DNA from: Mariprofundaceae bacterium
GTDB lineage: Bacteria > Pseudomonadota > Zetaproteobacteria > Mariprofundales > Mariprofundaceae
Direction of reading: 5' to 3'
Length of the DNA stretch: 14,669 bases
NCBI GenBank assembly: GCA_030950875.1
Contig: JAUZQS010000292.1
Location: 1-14,669, forward strand
In this document: positions 1 to 7,461 of the stretch, one piece after another
Numbering within the stretch: the first letter of the stretch is position 1
How the letters are laid out: every line of letters begins with the position of its first letter
Program-made: the position numbers and the translations under genes
The notes under the pieces: model-generated
The model's input: the letters and a program-made list of their open reading frames with translations, nothing else
Databases searched by the model: none
Told to the model about the DNA's origin: nothing

Positions 1-1020
1 AGGATCAACATCAGGGCCAAGCAATACGGCAATCCATTGGGTGTTTGGGTTGGCTTCCAAAGCAAGCTTTACAATCATGGTCAACGGTACGGATAACAGC
101 ATACCGACAGGCCCCAACAACCAGCCCCAGAATACCAAAGATACGAACACAATCAGCGTGGATAACCCGAGACTTCTGCCCATAAAACGAGGCTCGATGA
201 CGTTGCCCATGATAATGTTTACCGCGATATAACCCAAACTGGCATAAAGTGCTGCATCAACACCCAGTTGCACCAAGGCAAGCAATACTGCGGGTACTGC
301 GGCAATAATTGAACCGATATTGGGTACATAATTAAAAAGAAATGCCAACAAGCCCCAAAGCAATGGATAATCCACGCCCAAGATTGCCAGCCAAATGCTC
401 ACAACAACACCTGTTGCCAAACTAATCCATGTTTTAATAACCAGGTACTGGTTGACGCTATCTAAGAATGTCTGAATGGCATCGGTGGATGGGGCATGTT
501 CACGAATCAGCGCCCATTTGTGAGGTAGGGATAAACCTTCAAACATTAAAAAGATAACGGTCAAAATGATAAAAAATGTATTGGCCAAAGCATTACCAAA
601 ACTAGCCAGTAATGTTCCTGCAAATCCCATTGCAGCACCAGGGTTGAGGGCATCAAGTACAACTTGGTTGGTGATTGTAATACCCATGGAAGCGAGCCAA
701 GATAGTAGGTGTAATACTTGTCCTTGCAGGCGCTCTTGGTAGTTGGGAAGGTTCTTAGAGAAATCGGCAACGGAAGCACCGACAAACATGCTGATCAGCA
801 CACCAATAAGAATCAGTCCCAAGGTGACCAATAAAACTGCCCATGTGGCAGGAATACGTTTTGCTACCAGCCAGCGCAATGGCGGTAGGCATATGCAGGC
901 AATAAACATGGATAATAATAGTGGTACAAGCAATGAGGCGGCAGCTTGAACACCAGCAATGATAACAATCAAGCATGCGCCAGTAAGCAAAAGCGGGCTA
1001 TGTTGGCGAAGACTGCTCAT
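1..1020 (-). CDS. AI-2E family (PerM-type) membrane permease, C-terminus cut by window edge
   Basis: This is a polytopic inner-membrane protein of the AI-2E/PerM family, whose members are putative transporters and often have unknown substrates. The 340 visible codons read without a stop to base 1. Hydrophobic segments fall near residues 8-45, 58-82, 130-160, 195-215 and 218-318. The family hallmark is near residues 273-316, including NVIEPRFMGRSLGLS followed by FWGWLLGPVGMLLSVPLT. The central loop around residues 85-125 is more polar, as in relatives. Family members are usually about 350-370 aa, so only a short C-terminal tail should be missing. The ATG at 1020 overlaps the stop of the 67-aa gene upstream (ATGA), which implies translational coupling at the end of the lspA operon. 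The family assignment is firm; the substrate cannot be inferred. Confidence 0.9.
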   Translation of the reverse strand, partial: MSSLRQHSPLLLTGACLIVIIAGVQAAASLLVPLLLSMFIACICLPPLRWLVAKRIPATWAVLLVTLGLILIGVLISMFVGASVADFSKNLPNYQERLQGQVLHLLSWLASMGITITNQVVLDALNPGAAMGFAGTLLASFGNALANTFFIILTVIFLMFEGLSLPHKWALIREHAPSTDAIQTFLDSVNQYLVIKTWISLATGVVVSIWLAILGVDYPLLWGLLAFLFNYVPNIGSIIAAVPAVLLALVQLGVDAALYASLGYIAVNIIMGNVIEPRFMGRSLGLSTLIVFVSLVFWGWLLGPVGMLLSVPLTMIVKLALEANPNTQWIAVLLGPDVDP

Positions 1021-1220
1021 TCGTACTGACTTAGGCGGGGATCTTCTAAATCAAAAGCATCTTCCCCTGATGCATAAGCTAACTTCAAATAGGGCAAGCA
1101 GCCTTCACACTCTTGACCAGCACCCGCTGCAACAGCATCTTCAAGCGAGCCTCGCTCTTTGAGTTTAGCGAAGGTCTTTCCCAAACATTCACAGCGATTG
1201 ACCTTTTCTTCTTCACACAT
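1017..1220 (-). CDS. 67-aa four-cysteine protein, possible short BFD-like [2Fe-2S] domain
   Basis: This small acidic protein has C10-x-C12 near the N-terminus and C38-x2-C41 later, with the second pair in the context GAGQECEGCLPYLK. The pattern resembles BFD-type [2Fe-2S] domains, where a C-x-C and a C-x2-C flank a helical segment and the second pair often follows a Gly-Ala-Gly-like turn. The spacing between pairs is 25 residues, shorter than the roughly 32 in E. coli Bfd. An extra Cys is at position 2. A GGAG sequence 6 nt before the ATG supports the start. It lies 12 bp after lspA and ends in an ATGA overlap with the permease gene, so it is probably a real member of this operon. Cluster type and function are inference; a zinc site is the main alternative. 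Confidence 0.7.
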   Translation of the reverse strand: MCEEEKVNRCECLGKTFAKLKERGSLEDAVAAGAGQECEGCLPYLKLAYASGEDAFDLEDPRLSQYE

Positions 1221-1232
1221 GTATGACTCCGC

Positions 1233-1715
1233 CTATGACTTCTTAAAGCTAGATATTAGCAGCAATACCACCGCAATGGAAATGCATGCATCGGCAATAT
1301 TAAAAGCCGGCCAATGATAAGCATGGCCATCCCACACCACATACCAATCAATAAAATCAACCACGTAACCCAAGGTAGAGCGGTCATAAATATTACCGCA
1401 TGCGCCTACCAAAATAAGGATAAACAACCACGATTCGATGCCTTTTTTATTGCGCTCGCGCCACCACCATAGTGCTACAGCCAGTGCAATGCCAATGGTT
1501 ACACCGAGCAATAAGTTGGTGCGCCACGCATGATTCCAATCAGCAAACATGGAAAATGCCACACCGAAATTATGCGCCTTCACAAGATTAAAAAATCCAT
1601 CAATCACCACCATGTGAAAGAATGGCATTTGCTGCTCAATCCACCATTTGGTCAGTTGATCAGCCGCTAAAAGCATGGCAAATAAGCCTATTTGTTGTTT
1701 TGTACGTGTTAACAT
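1233..1715 (-). CDS. lspA: Lipoprotein signal peptidase (signal peptidase II)
   Basis: LspA is an aspartyl protease of the inner membrane that removes signal peptides from diacylglyceryl-modified prolipoproteins. The 160-aa length is typical. Four hydrophobic segments are visible, near residues 8-20, 66-86, 95-110 and 138-156. The catalytic region is intact: GNIYDRSTLGYVVDFID carries the first catalytic Asp (D120) and WPAFNIADACISI carries the second (D142). The conserved HNFGVAFSMF stretch sits near residue 48. The ATG has a good ribosome-binding site, AAGAGG, 5 nt upstream, and this site overlaps the end of the helicase-fusion gene, 12 bp away. lspA directly follows ileS in many bacteria; here about 9.7 kb separates them. 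Confidence 0.97.
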   Translation of the reverse strand: MLTRTKQQIGLFAMLLAADQLTKWWIEQQMPFFHMVVIDGFFNLVKAHNFGVAFSMFADWNHAWRTNLLLGVTIGIALAVALWWWRERNKKGIESWLFILILVGACGNIYDRSTLGYVVDFIDWYVVWDGHAYHWPAFNIADACISIAVVLLLISSFKKS

Positions 1716-1727
1716 GACAACCTCTTC

Positions 1728-4700
1728 TTAATATACATAACTATTTTTTTGAAAGCTTATTTCAGGCAGGATGACATCCCAAGCATTTTGCTTACATTGT
1801 TCTTGATAAGAGCCTTTTTCTGAATCAGTTCTATATCTACGAATCACAGCGTGGACTTTGATACTACTAATTTGCCAGCCATTCTGCTGCTGAGCATTTA
1901 TTTCTGTGTGCATCGCTTTACTAAACTTTCCAACCTTGCTTCCAAGACTGCACAGTAATCCGCTTGGATTCGTCGTTAGCACGCTTCCTACATCTATATC
2001 AGCGGTATGCAATGCTGTGGAAAAATGCCCTGCAAAGTCTAGGGCAACATCGGACATATTACAGACATATATATCATGCTCTTCTGGCGTTTCATGCACG
2101 GCCATAGAAAGTGATTCAGTTTCAATGGGCAAGCCGTTGAAGCAAGCATCATCACTATCTTTTTGCATCAAGATTAGGTTTCTCTCTGCACGTGTCATCG
2201 CAACATAACGCAGCCGCAACTCTTCAAGCTTATTCTTTGAGATATTTTTCCCTGCAAAAACAATGACGGTATCAAACTCCAAGCCTTTAGCGCTATGCAT
2301 GGTGCCAAGATGAATGCCTTGGCCTATTTTTCTACTTTCATCGTATGACAGCTCGCGAATCTCAGCCCTCCATTCATAACGAGAACGAACAATATCTTCT
2401 GTATTATGATAAGCATCCAGCCAATACCAAAGAGCTTTTGTAGTTTGATGATTCTGTGTCCGCTGCGGTAGCGTTCCCCATGCTTGGTGTATTTCTACGG
2501 CTGATAAAACCCCATCACCATCAAAAACTTTCAACATGGCATGAACTTCTCTTAGTTTATACCAAGGTAAAGCGTCTTTTTTGCCTCTAATACATATTGG
2601 CAAGCCTTTATTTCGTAATGCTGGAGCAAGAAATTGATAATCATTATGATCACGGCATAAAATAGCCATGCGGTTTGCGGCTATATTTTCTTTTGTTATG
2701 AGGTACTGGCATATCTCTAAGGCTTTTGCCTGAAGTGAGTGCACAGTCCCAGTAAATAAACGAACTTTCCCATCTTTTGTCTGAGCGCATGGGGTGATTG
2801 GATGGTTTTTCTTTAATCTATTTGGATGCTGTTCAATCAAAAGGTTGTTAATCGCAACAATCGCCGCGCTTGAACGATAATTTACGGTCATATACTCAAT
2901 ATCTGCGTGATAGTCATTTTCGAACTGTTGAATATACTTATTATTCGAACCATTCCATTCGTAAATATTCTGATCATCATCACCCACGGCAAACATCGTC
3001 AAACGATCTTCCGCAGCATGCAGGGAGCGCCCTGCCATGGCAGATAAAAGATCATATTGCCCCTGGTTAATATCCTGATACTCATCAACCAAAATATGCT
3101 GAAAACCAGCCATGAGTTTACGCCTTAATTCACTGTCCCCATCATCGTCATCACTTGATAATTGCTCAGATGCCTTGGCTATCAACTGTTGGCTCCAATC
3201 TTGAAATTCATCGGCATTCTCTGGAGGAAACTCCCCCAACAAACGCATAGCCAAGCTATGGTAAGTATGAATTTCCAAAAAGTAGGCCTGTGAGCCTAGC
3301 AGCTGCGGTTCTCCAAGCCTGCGTCGAAGCTCGGTAACGGTTGAGCGGTTAAATGCTAAAATTAAAATGCTTTCTGGTTTGATACGCTGCACACAGACCA
3401 GCCATGCAACCCGATGAACCAGCAGCCTTGTTTTACCTGAACCTGGGCCTGCCAAGACAAGCATATTTTTCCCCACAGCTTGTTGAACAATGCCTTGCTG
3501 AACATCTGATAACACCTTAGCTCCAACAATCGATTCGACGCGTTTAGCTGTTGCAGAGATATCCAAATCAGCAAGATTTTCAGGGAAATATCGCCCCAAC
3601 ATTTGTTTTTCTGATAATTGAAAATAATCATTCAATAACTGTGTGGCAGAGTCCTCATCCTTTGTGGACATGCGAATAGCCCATTCGCGCATTAAGTGAA
3701 TTTGCCTGATTTGTGCCTGATAATGCTCTGCCAGAGGGGTGTACGTGTTGATTGTCGGTTTATTTTTATTTTTTGGGATATGCAGCGTCATAGCAGGGTG
3801 AAAAATAGCTGCCCCGCTATCCAATCCCAAAACCTGGCTTTTTTCTAATGCTAATAAGGTTTTTTCAGACCATTCTTGGTTTGTAGCAAACGCGCGAGTC
3901 AGTATATTTTCATTTAAAGTCTCTTCCAACTCACCCAGTTTGAATGCTACACGAAGGCTTTTACCTCTTTCGGCCGTTGGAATTTTTTCATAGAGCCAAG
4001 CAAGTGAGATATCACTAAAGAGATGACGTTGGCGAATATACTCCTTCATTTCGACAAACTCTTTTTTCCAGCGCATTTGGAAGCAATCTTTTCCACGCGG
4101 CATGATTCTTACCAAATCATCCAACTGTCCCCATAATGCCAGCAATAATAAAATATCATTGGGCAGAATATTGCTCTCGGATGAGGTTTCGCGAAGTTGA
4201 TGACAGGCTGCATATATATTGATTTGGAAAGCCTGCTCAATATCGCCTTGTGCTTTTTCTTGAATCAATTCAAGCAATTGTTTTTCGAGTTCAATCAACC
4301 TATGCAAGACCTTTTTACTATCATCTCTTGTGCGCGCCGCCAGCCAAGCGACCAATGACATATCATGATCCATGATTTTAGCATCCTGCAAACAGCGAAT
4401 CTTTCTAAATACATCACGCGCTTCCAGGCCTGTTTTCTCGGCGATTTGATCAACATTGATGCTTTCGCTGGCATGAAACTGCATCACTGCCATTGCCACC
4501 TTTAAACATGTTTGAATGCTTGCTTCACTAAGTTTTTGTTGTTGCAGGCAGGCCTTAATTTTCTCTTTGGTATGAATTAGAAAAGTGCCCTCAATCACGC
4601 CAGTCTTATTTTCTTTGCGCTCAAGAAACTTTTTCTCTTCTAGCCATGCGATAGCTGTGCGAACTTTGGTATCGGCTTGATAATCACGACCATCAAAACC

Positions 4701-6797
4701 AAGTTCGAGATCGCCTTCAGCCTCAGCGTGGCGTAGAATTTCTCCACTACTGACTTGAATAATACTGATGCTCTGATCACCTTTGCTTGAAGTTTTTGAT
4801 TTTCGACGAATGGCCTCAAACAGTGATACAAAATCACGAAATTCAATCTGTTGATTTCGACGCATTTCAAATTGCTTATCTACATCATCATCGTTAAACA
4901 ATAAAATGCACTTTGCTGGCTGACTATCTCGCCCTGCTCGCCCTGCCTCTTGCAAATAATTTTCAATGGAATCAGGCATTTGTGCATGAATAACCAAACG
5001 AATGTCGGATTTATCGACACCCATACCAAAAGCATTGGTGGCAGCCATAACCTTGATATTACCATGCATAAAAGACTGTTGAATGCGCTGCTTTTCTTTG
5101 GTGTTGCGTCCCGCATGAAAATAATCCGCTGAGCAGCCATTGTCTGAAAGAAAGCTCGCCATGTCTTCGGTTGTTCGTCGTCGATTGCAAAAAATGATAA
5201 TTGCGCCATTGCCGATGTAATCGTCATGAGCTTGGATTAATTCCAATATTTTTTCGCGTTTCTCAGATATTGGGCACGGTAAAACTTGATACGTTAAATT
5301 GTTGCGTGCATGACCACCCGATAGCAGGCACATATCCATATTCAAGGTTGTTTTGAAATGTGCCTTTATTTCTTTAATAACACCTTGGCGTGCCGTAGCA
5401 GTAAACGCATGTACGGGTGGAATAGGCTGTTCATATTGTTCGGAAAATGCTTTGATAAATTTGCCAATGTATAAATAATCAGGCCTGAAATCATGCCCCC
5501 ACTTGGATAGGCAATGGGCCTCATCAATAATCCATTGACCGATTTCGCGGCTTGTAATGCTTTCAATAAAGGATGTGTTCCTTAATTGTTCTGGGGCAAT
5601 ATACAGTAAATGGATATTCCCCTTACGAATACCTTCCAAAACGGCATGGCGTCGGAGCATACTTAAACTGCTGTTGAGAGCATCCGCGAATAAATAGCCC
5701 TTATCTTTTAATTGTTGCACTTGATCATTCATCAATGATTGTAATGGGGAGATGATGATGGTCAACATGCCTCGATTGCGTGCCAACATCATTGCAGGCA
5801 ATTGATAACATAACGATTTCCCGCCACCCGTAGGTAAAATAGCTAATGTGGCTTGGCCTTTGCATACGGATGCAACAATTTGTTTTTGAAGCGGGTTATC
5901 TGGGTTATCACCTTTGCCAAAGTGTCGAAATTGTTTGTAATGAAAAAACTTATCCAAATTTGTCTCTAAATGATGGTGCTCTTTGCAATAGCCACAATTT
6001 GGTCGCTCACACGAATGGCTGCGAAGCTGATTGAGTATTCCCGCAAGTTCTTTGTGTTGGTGGCGTACCCAAGCCGGCAATACAGAGTTTGTCCCCGCAA
6101 TACTCAACCATGCCAAAGCATAAGCAAATGCACGATTTTGTTCGGGGTCTTTGCCTGCCAGTGTGGGAAGCAATGGCTTAAGCGCTTTTTGACATATTTT
6201 ATCAGCACCAAAACTGTTCCCAGAGAGATAAAGGTTCACCTGCTTATTATTTGGTAGGCTGCCCAAAAGGCTAGTAAATAGCTGCTTATAAGCATTAGAG
6301 GTTGTGATCAAACAACGCCCATAAATACCGCTCAGATCTTTTGTTTTGATAAAGGCATGGCATTGATCTGAAAACAAGACCTCTGTTTGCTTGCAGTCCG
6401 CGACAGGATCGTTAATCGATTCGCGTTGCATCTTATAATCTTTTACAAGGTGATGATAAGGATTCTCTGGAAATGCTAAGGGATTAAGAATCAAGGTATC
6501 AATTAATTTGCTGCTCAAATGATTAAATCGTGAGTCTGCCGCAATCAAATAAGGCCAATCATGTGCTTGAATATTATGTCCGACAATAAAGTCACTGGCG
6601 TTAGAAAATTCAAAAAGAGCATTTAACCCTTCTTTTCGGTCAAATTGACCATCGCGGTAAAATGCTTTGCCTGATTTTGGCTCCCAAGCACCAATTTTAA
6701 GAAGTAAGTTCGTTTCAGGGTGTATCTCTAAGTCAATAAATACAGATTGATTGAGAATTTTGGTAAGACTTTGTGTATCTATTAAGTTGTCATCCAT
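1728..6797 (-). CDS. Exonuclease-RecQ-UvrD fusion helicase, 1689 aa
   Basis: One polypeptide appears to join three DNA-processing modules. Residues about 15-150 look like a DnaQ/RNase T-type DEDD exonuclease: FIDLE (D22, E24), HNIQAHDWPYL (D80) and NDPVAD (D134). A short cluster, C263, C268, C271 and H274-276, could bind metal. A RecQ-type SF2 helicase follows, with Walker A PTGGGKS (K327), DEAH at 425-428 and QEAGRAGRD near 616-624, then a winged-helix-like region. From about 1100 comes a UvrD-type SF1 helicase: AGPGSGKT (1116-1123), DEYQD (1238-1242), GDDDQNIYEW, TMHSAKGLEFD and YVAMTRAERN. A tail of about 90 residues follows. The frame is open upstream to an apparent start at 6932, but that segment overlaps yoeB completely. 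The ATG at 6797 overlaps the yoeB stop by 8 bp (ATGGATGA) and is preferred, implying coupling to the toxin gene. It may act in DNA repair or phage defence, but the sequence does not decide. Confidence 0.92.
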   Translation of the reverse strand: MDDNLIDTQSLTKILNQSVFIDLEIHPETNLLLKIGAWEPKSGKAFYRDGQFDRKEGLNALFEFSNASDFIVGHNIQAHDWPYLIAADSRFNHLSSKLIDTLILNPLAFPENPYHHLVKDYKMQRESINDPVADCKQTEVLFSDQCHAFIKTKDLSGIYGRCLITTSNAYKQLFTSLLGSLPNNKQVNLYLSGNSFGADKICQKALKPLLPTLAGKDPEQNRAFAYALAWLSIAGTNSVLPAWVRHQHKELAGILNQLRSHSCERPNCGYCKEHHHLETNLDKFFHYKQFRHFGKGDNPDNPLQKQIVASVCKGQATLAILPTGGGKSLCYQLPAMMLARNRGMLTIIISPLQSLMNDQVQQLKDKGYLFADALNSSLSMLRRHAVLEGIRKGNIHLLYIAPEQLRNTSFIESITSREIGQWIIDEAHCLSKWGHDFRPDYLYIGKFIKAFSEQYEQPIPPVHAFTATARQGVIKEIKAHFKTTLNMDMCLLSGGHARNNLTYQVLPCPISEKREKILELIQAHDDYIGNGAIIIFCNRRRTTEDMASFLSDNGCSADYFHAGRNTKEKQRIQQSFMHGNIKVMAATNAFGMGVDKSDIRLVIHAQMPDSIENYLQEAGRAGRDSQPAKCILLFNDDDVDKQFEMRRNQQIEFRDFVSLFEAIRRKSKTSSKGDQSISIIQVSSGEILRHAEAEGDLELGFDGRDYQADTKVRTAIAWLEEKKFLERKENKTGVIEGTFLIHTKEKIKACLQQQKLSEASIQTCLKVAMAVMQFHASESINVDQIAEKTGLEARDVFRKIRCLQDAKIMDHDMSLVAWLAARTRDDSKKVLHRLIELEKQLLELIQEKAQGDIEQAFQINIYAACHQLRETSSESNILPNDILLLLALWGQLDDLVRIMPRGKDCFQMRWKKEFVEMKEYIRQRHLFSDISLAWLYEKIPTAERGKSLRVAFKLGELEETLNENILTRAFATNQEWSEKTLLALEKSQVLGLDSGAAIFHPAMTLHIPKNKNKPTINTYTPLAEHYQAQIRQIHLMREWAIRMSTKDEDSATQLLNDYFQLSEKQMLGRYFPENLADLDISATAKRVESIVGAKVLSDVQQGIVQQAVGKNMLVLAGPGSGKTRLLVHRVAWLVCVQRIKPESILILAFNRSTVTELRRRLGEPQLLGSQAYFLEIHTYHSLAMRLLGEFPPENADEFQDWSQQLIAKASEQLSSDDDDGDSELRRKLMAGFQHILVDEYQDINQGQYDLLSAMAGRSLHAAEDRLTMFAVGDDDQNIYEWNGSNNKYIQQFENDYHADIEYMTVNYRSSAAIVAINNLLIEQHPNRLKKNHPITPCAQTKDGKVRLFTGTVHSLQAKALEICQYLITKENIAANRMAILCRDHNDYQFLAPALRNKGLPICIRGKKDALPWYKLREVHAMLKVFDGDGVLSAVEIHQAWGTLPQRTQNHQTTKALWYWLDAYHNTEDIVRSRYEWRAEIRELSYDESRKIGQGIHLGTMHSAKGLEFDTVIVFAGKNISKNKLEELRLRYVAMTRAERNLILMQKDSDDACFNGLPIETESLSMAVHETPEEHDIYVCNMSDVALDFAGHFSTALHTADIDVGSVLTTNPSGLLCSLGSKVGKFSKAMHTEINAQQQNGWQISSIKVHAVIRRYRTDSEKGSYQEQCKQNAWDVILPEISFQKNSYVY

Positions 6798-7047
6798 AGT
6801 GATAACGGCATTGGGCAATTCTGACCTCATCTTCGACAACCTTATAAACCAAACGGTGTTCTTTGTTAATTCGTCGAGACCAATAGCCCGACCAGTGATG
6901 ACGTAGAGGCTCTGGCGCTCCAGTGCCTTCAAAAGGATGTCTTTGAATTTCTTTGATAAGCAAGTTGATGCGCTTTAGCAGCTTTTTATCCTGCGTCTGC
7001 CAGTAAAGATAATCTTCCCAAGCATCTTCAGCCCAAATAAGCTTCAC
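6790..7047 (-). CDS. yoeB: YoeB-type mRNA interferase toxin
   Basis: YoeB toxins cleave mRNA at the ribosomal A site and are held inactive by the YefM antitoxin. This 85-aa protein matches E. coli YoeB closely along its length, beginning MKLIW and ending CRYHYG. The residues known to be catalytic in E. coli YoeB are all at the same positions: E46, R65, H83 and Y84. The toxin is therefore predicted to be active. The start is GTG (7047-7045) and overlaps the yefM stop as GTGA, so translation is coupled to the antitoxin. The 3' end overlaps the start of the exonuclease-RecQ-UvrD gene by 8 bp, which makes the toxin the middle gene of a three-gene unit. Confidence 0.95.
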   Translation of the reverse strand: MKLIWAEDAWEDYLYWQTQDKKLLKRINLLIKEIQRHPFEGTGAPEPLRHHWSGYWSRRINKEHRLVYKVVEDEVRIAQCRYHYG

Positions 7048-7298
7048 GATTCGAGCAGGTCTCTCGTAGTTCCGTTGCCGCTTTCTAATTGATCAATGGC
7101 GCGTGTTAAGCGCTCGGCATTTTTAGGGTTAGCCATCAGGTAAGCGGTTTCTTCATAAGATTTAAAATCTTCTAATGACATCACAACCGCAGGCGAGCCA
7201 TTCTGACGTGTGACCAATAAAGGTTCATGATTATCTCTTACCTGATCCATCGACGATGCCAAATGATTGCGAAATGCGGTATAACTAATAGTTTCCAT
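7044..7298 (-). CDS. yefM: YefM/Phd-family antitoxin
   Basis: YefM neutralises YoeB through its C-terminal region and binds its own promoter through its N-terminal domain. This 84-aa protein aligns with E. coli YefM from METISYTAFRNHL through TRQNGSPAVVMSLEDF and EETAYLMANPKNAERL to the acidic tail. The ATG at 7298 has a GAGG ribosome-binding site about 6 nt upstream. A perfect 7-bp inverted repeat lies 25-50 bp upstream (7323-7348) and is a candidate operator. The gene leads a coupled yefM-yoeB-helicase unit that is likely transcribed from the 7299-7362 region, separately from the ileS/xpb genes, although read-through from xpb is possible because no clear terminator intervenes. Confidence 0.95.
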   Translation of the reverse strand: METISYTAFRNHLASSMDQVRDNHEPLLVTRQNGSPAVVMSLEDFKSYEETAYLMANPKNAERLTRAIDQLESGNGTTRDLLES

Positions 7299-7322
7299 AA
7301 AATACCTCTACCATAGGCGAAA

Positions 7323-7348
7323 GCGTACATGTTCTTATTTCTGTACGC
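7323..7348. promoter_or_regulatory. Inverted repeat upstream of yefM, candidate antitoxin operator
   Basis: GCGTACA (7323-7329) and TGTACGC (7342-7348) form a perfect 7-bp inverted repeat separated by 12 nt, just upstream of the yefM ribosome-binding site. Each arm contains a hexamer one base away from TGTACA, the core reported for YefM binding at the E. coli yefM-yoeB operator. Autoregulation by YefM or YefM-YoeB is inferred from this match. No convincing -35/-10 pair could be fixed in the same stretch. Confidence 0.5.
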
Positions 7349-7362
7349 AAACGCATGTAGAT

Positions 7363-7458
7363 TTATGCGCTCACAATGTCAAAACAACGTGGGCACACTT
7401 CATTGTGCACGGCATGATTTGCATCTTTGGGTGTTGCCACATTCCAGCAATGTATCAT
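7363..7458 (-). pseudogene. Displaced ileS 3' end, readable as a 31-codon ORF
   Basis: Just 3 bp after the xpb stop, an ATG opens a 31-codon frame that repeats the C-terminal zinc-finger tail of isoleucyl-tRNA synthetase: HCWNVATPKDANHAV, then HNEVCPRCFDIVSA and TAA. The match to the intact ileS end covers 75 bp (7379-7453) with six differences in five codons. Three of those codons are synonymous, one is Thr to Ala, and one (Arg to His) is at the edge. It therefore looks like a genuine allele of the ileS terminus rather than random duplication. It lacks the first Cys of the ileS finger (C4, C22 and C25 remain). It is most simply the old 3' end of ileS, cut off when the upstream helicase module arrived. 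Expression as a mini zinc-finger protein is possible, since AGG lies 8 nt before the ATG, but this is unproven. Confidence 0.8.
7379..7453 (-). repeat. Direct repeat copy 2 of the ileS 3' end (distal)
   Basis: This 75-bp segment matches 11406-11480 in the same orientation, 69 of 75 identical by hand alignment. The differences are at repeat positions 12, 18, 30, 42, 44 and 73. Identity stops abruptly on the xpb side (ATC against GGG) and fades on the other side at the ileS stop codon. With its partner it brackets exactly the 754-aa gene and xpb. Confidence 0.93.
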
Positions 7459-7461
7459 TTA

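Noticed and set aside
6798..6932. Longer start for the RecQ-UvrD gene at 6932 (45 more codons)
   Set aside because: This stretch lies wholly within yoeB in another frame and carries no recognisable exonuclease sequence. The ATG at 6797 gives a tidy 8-bp overlap with the yoeB stop.
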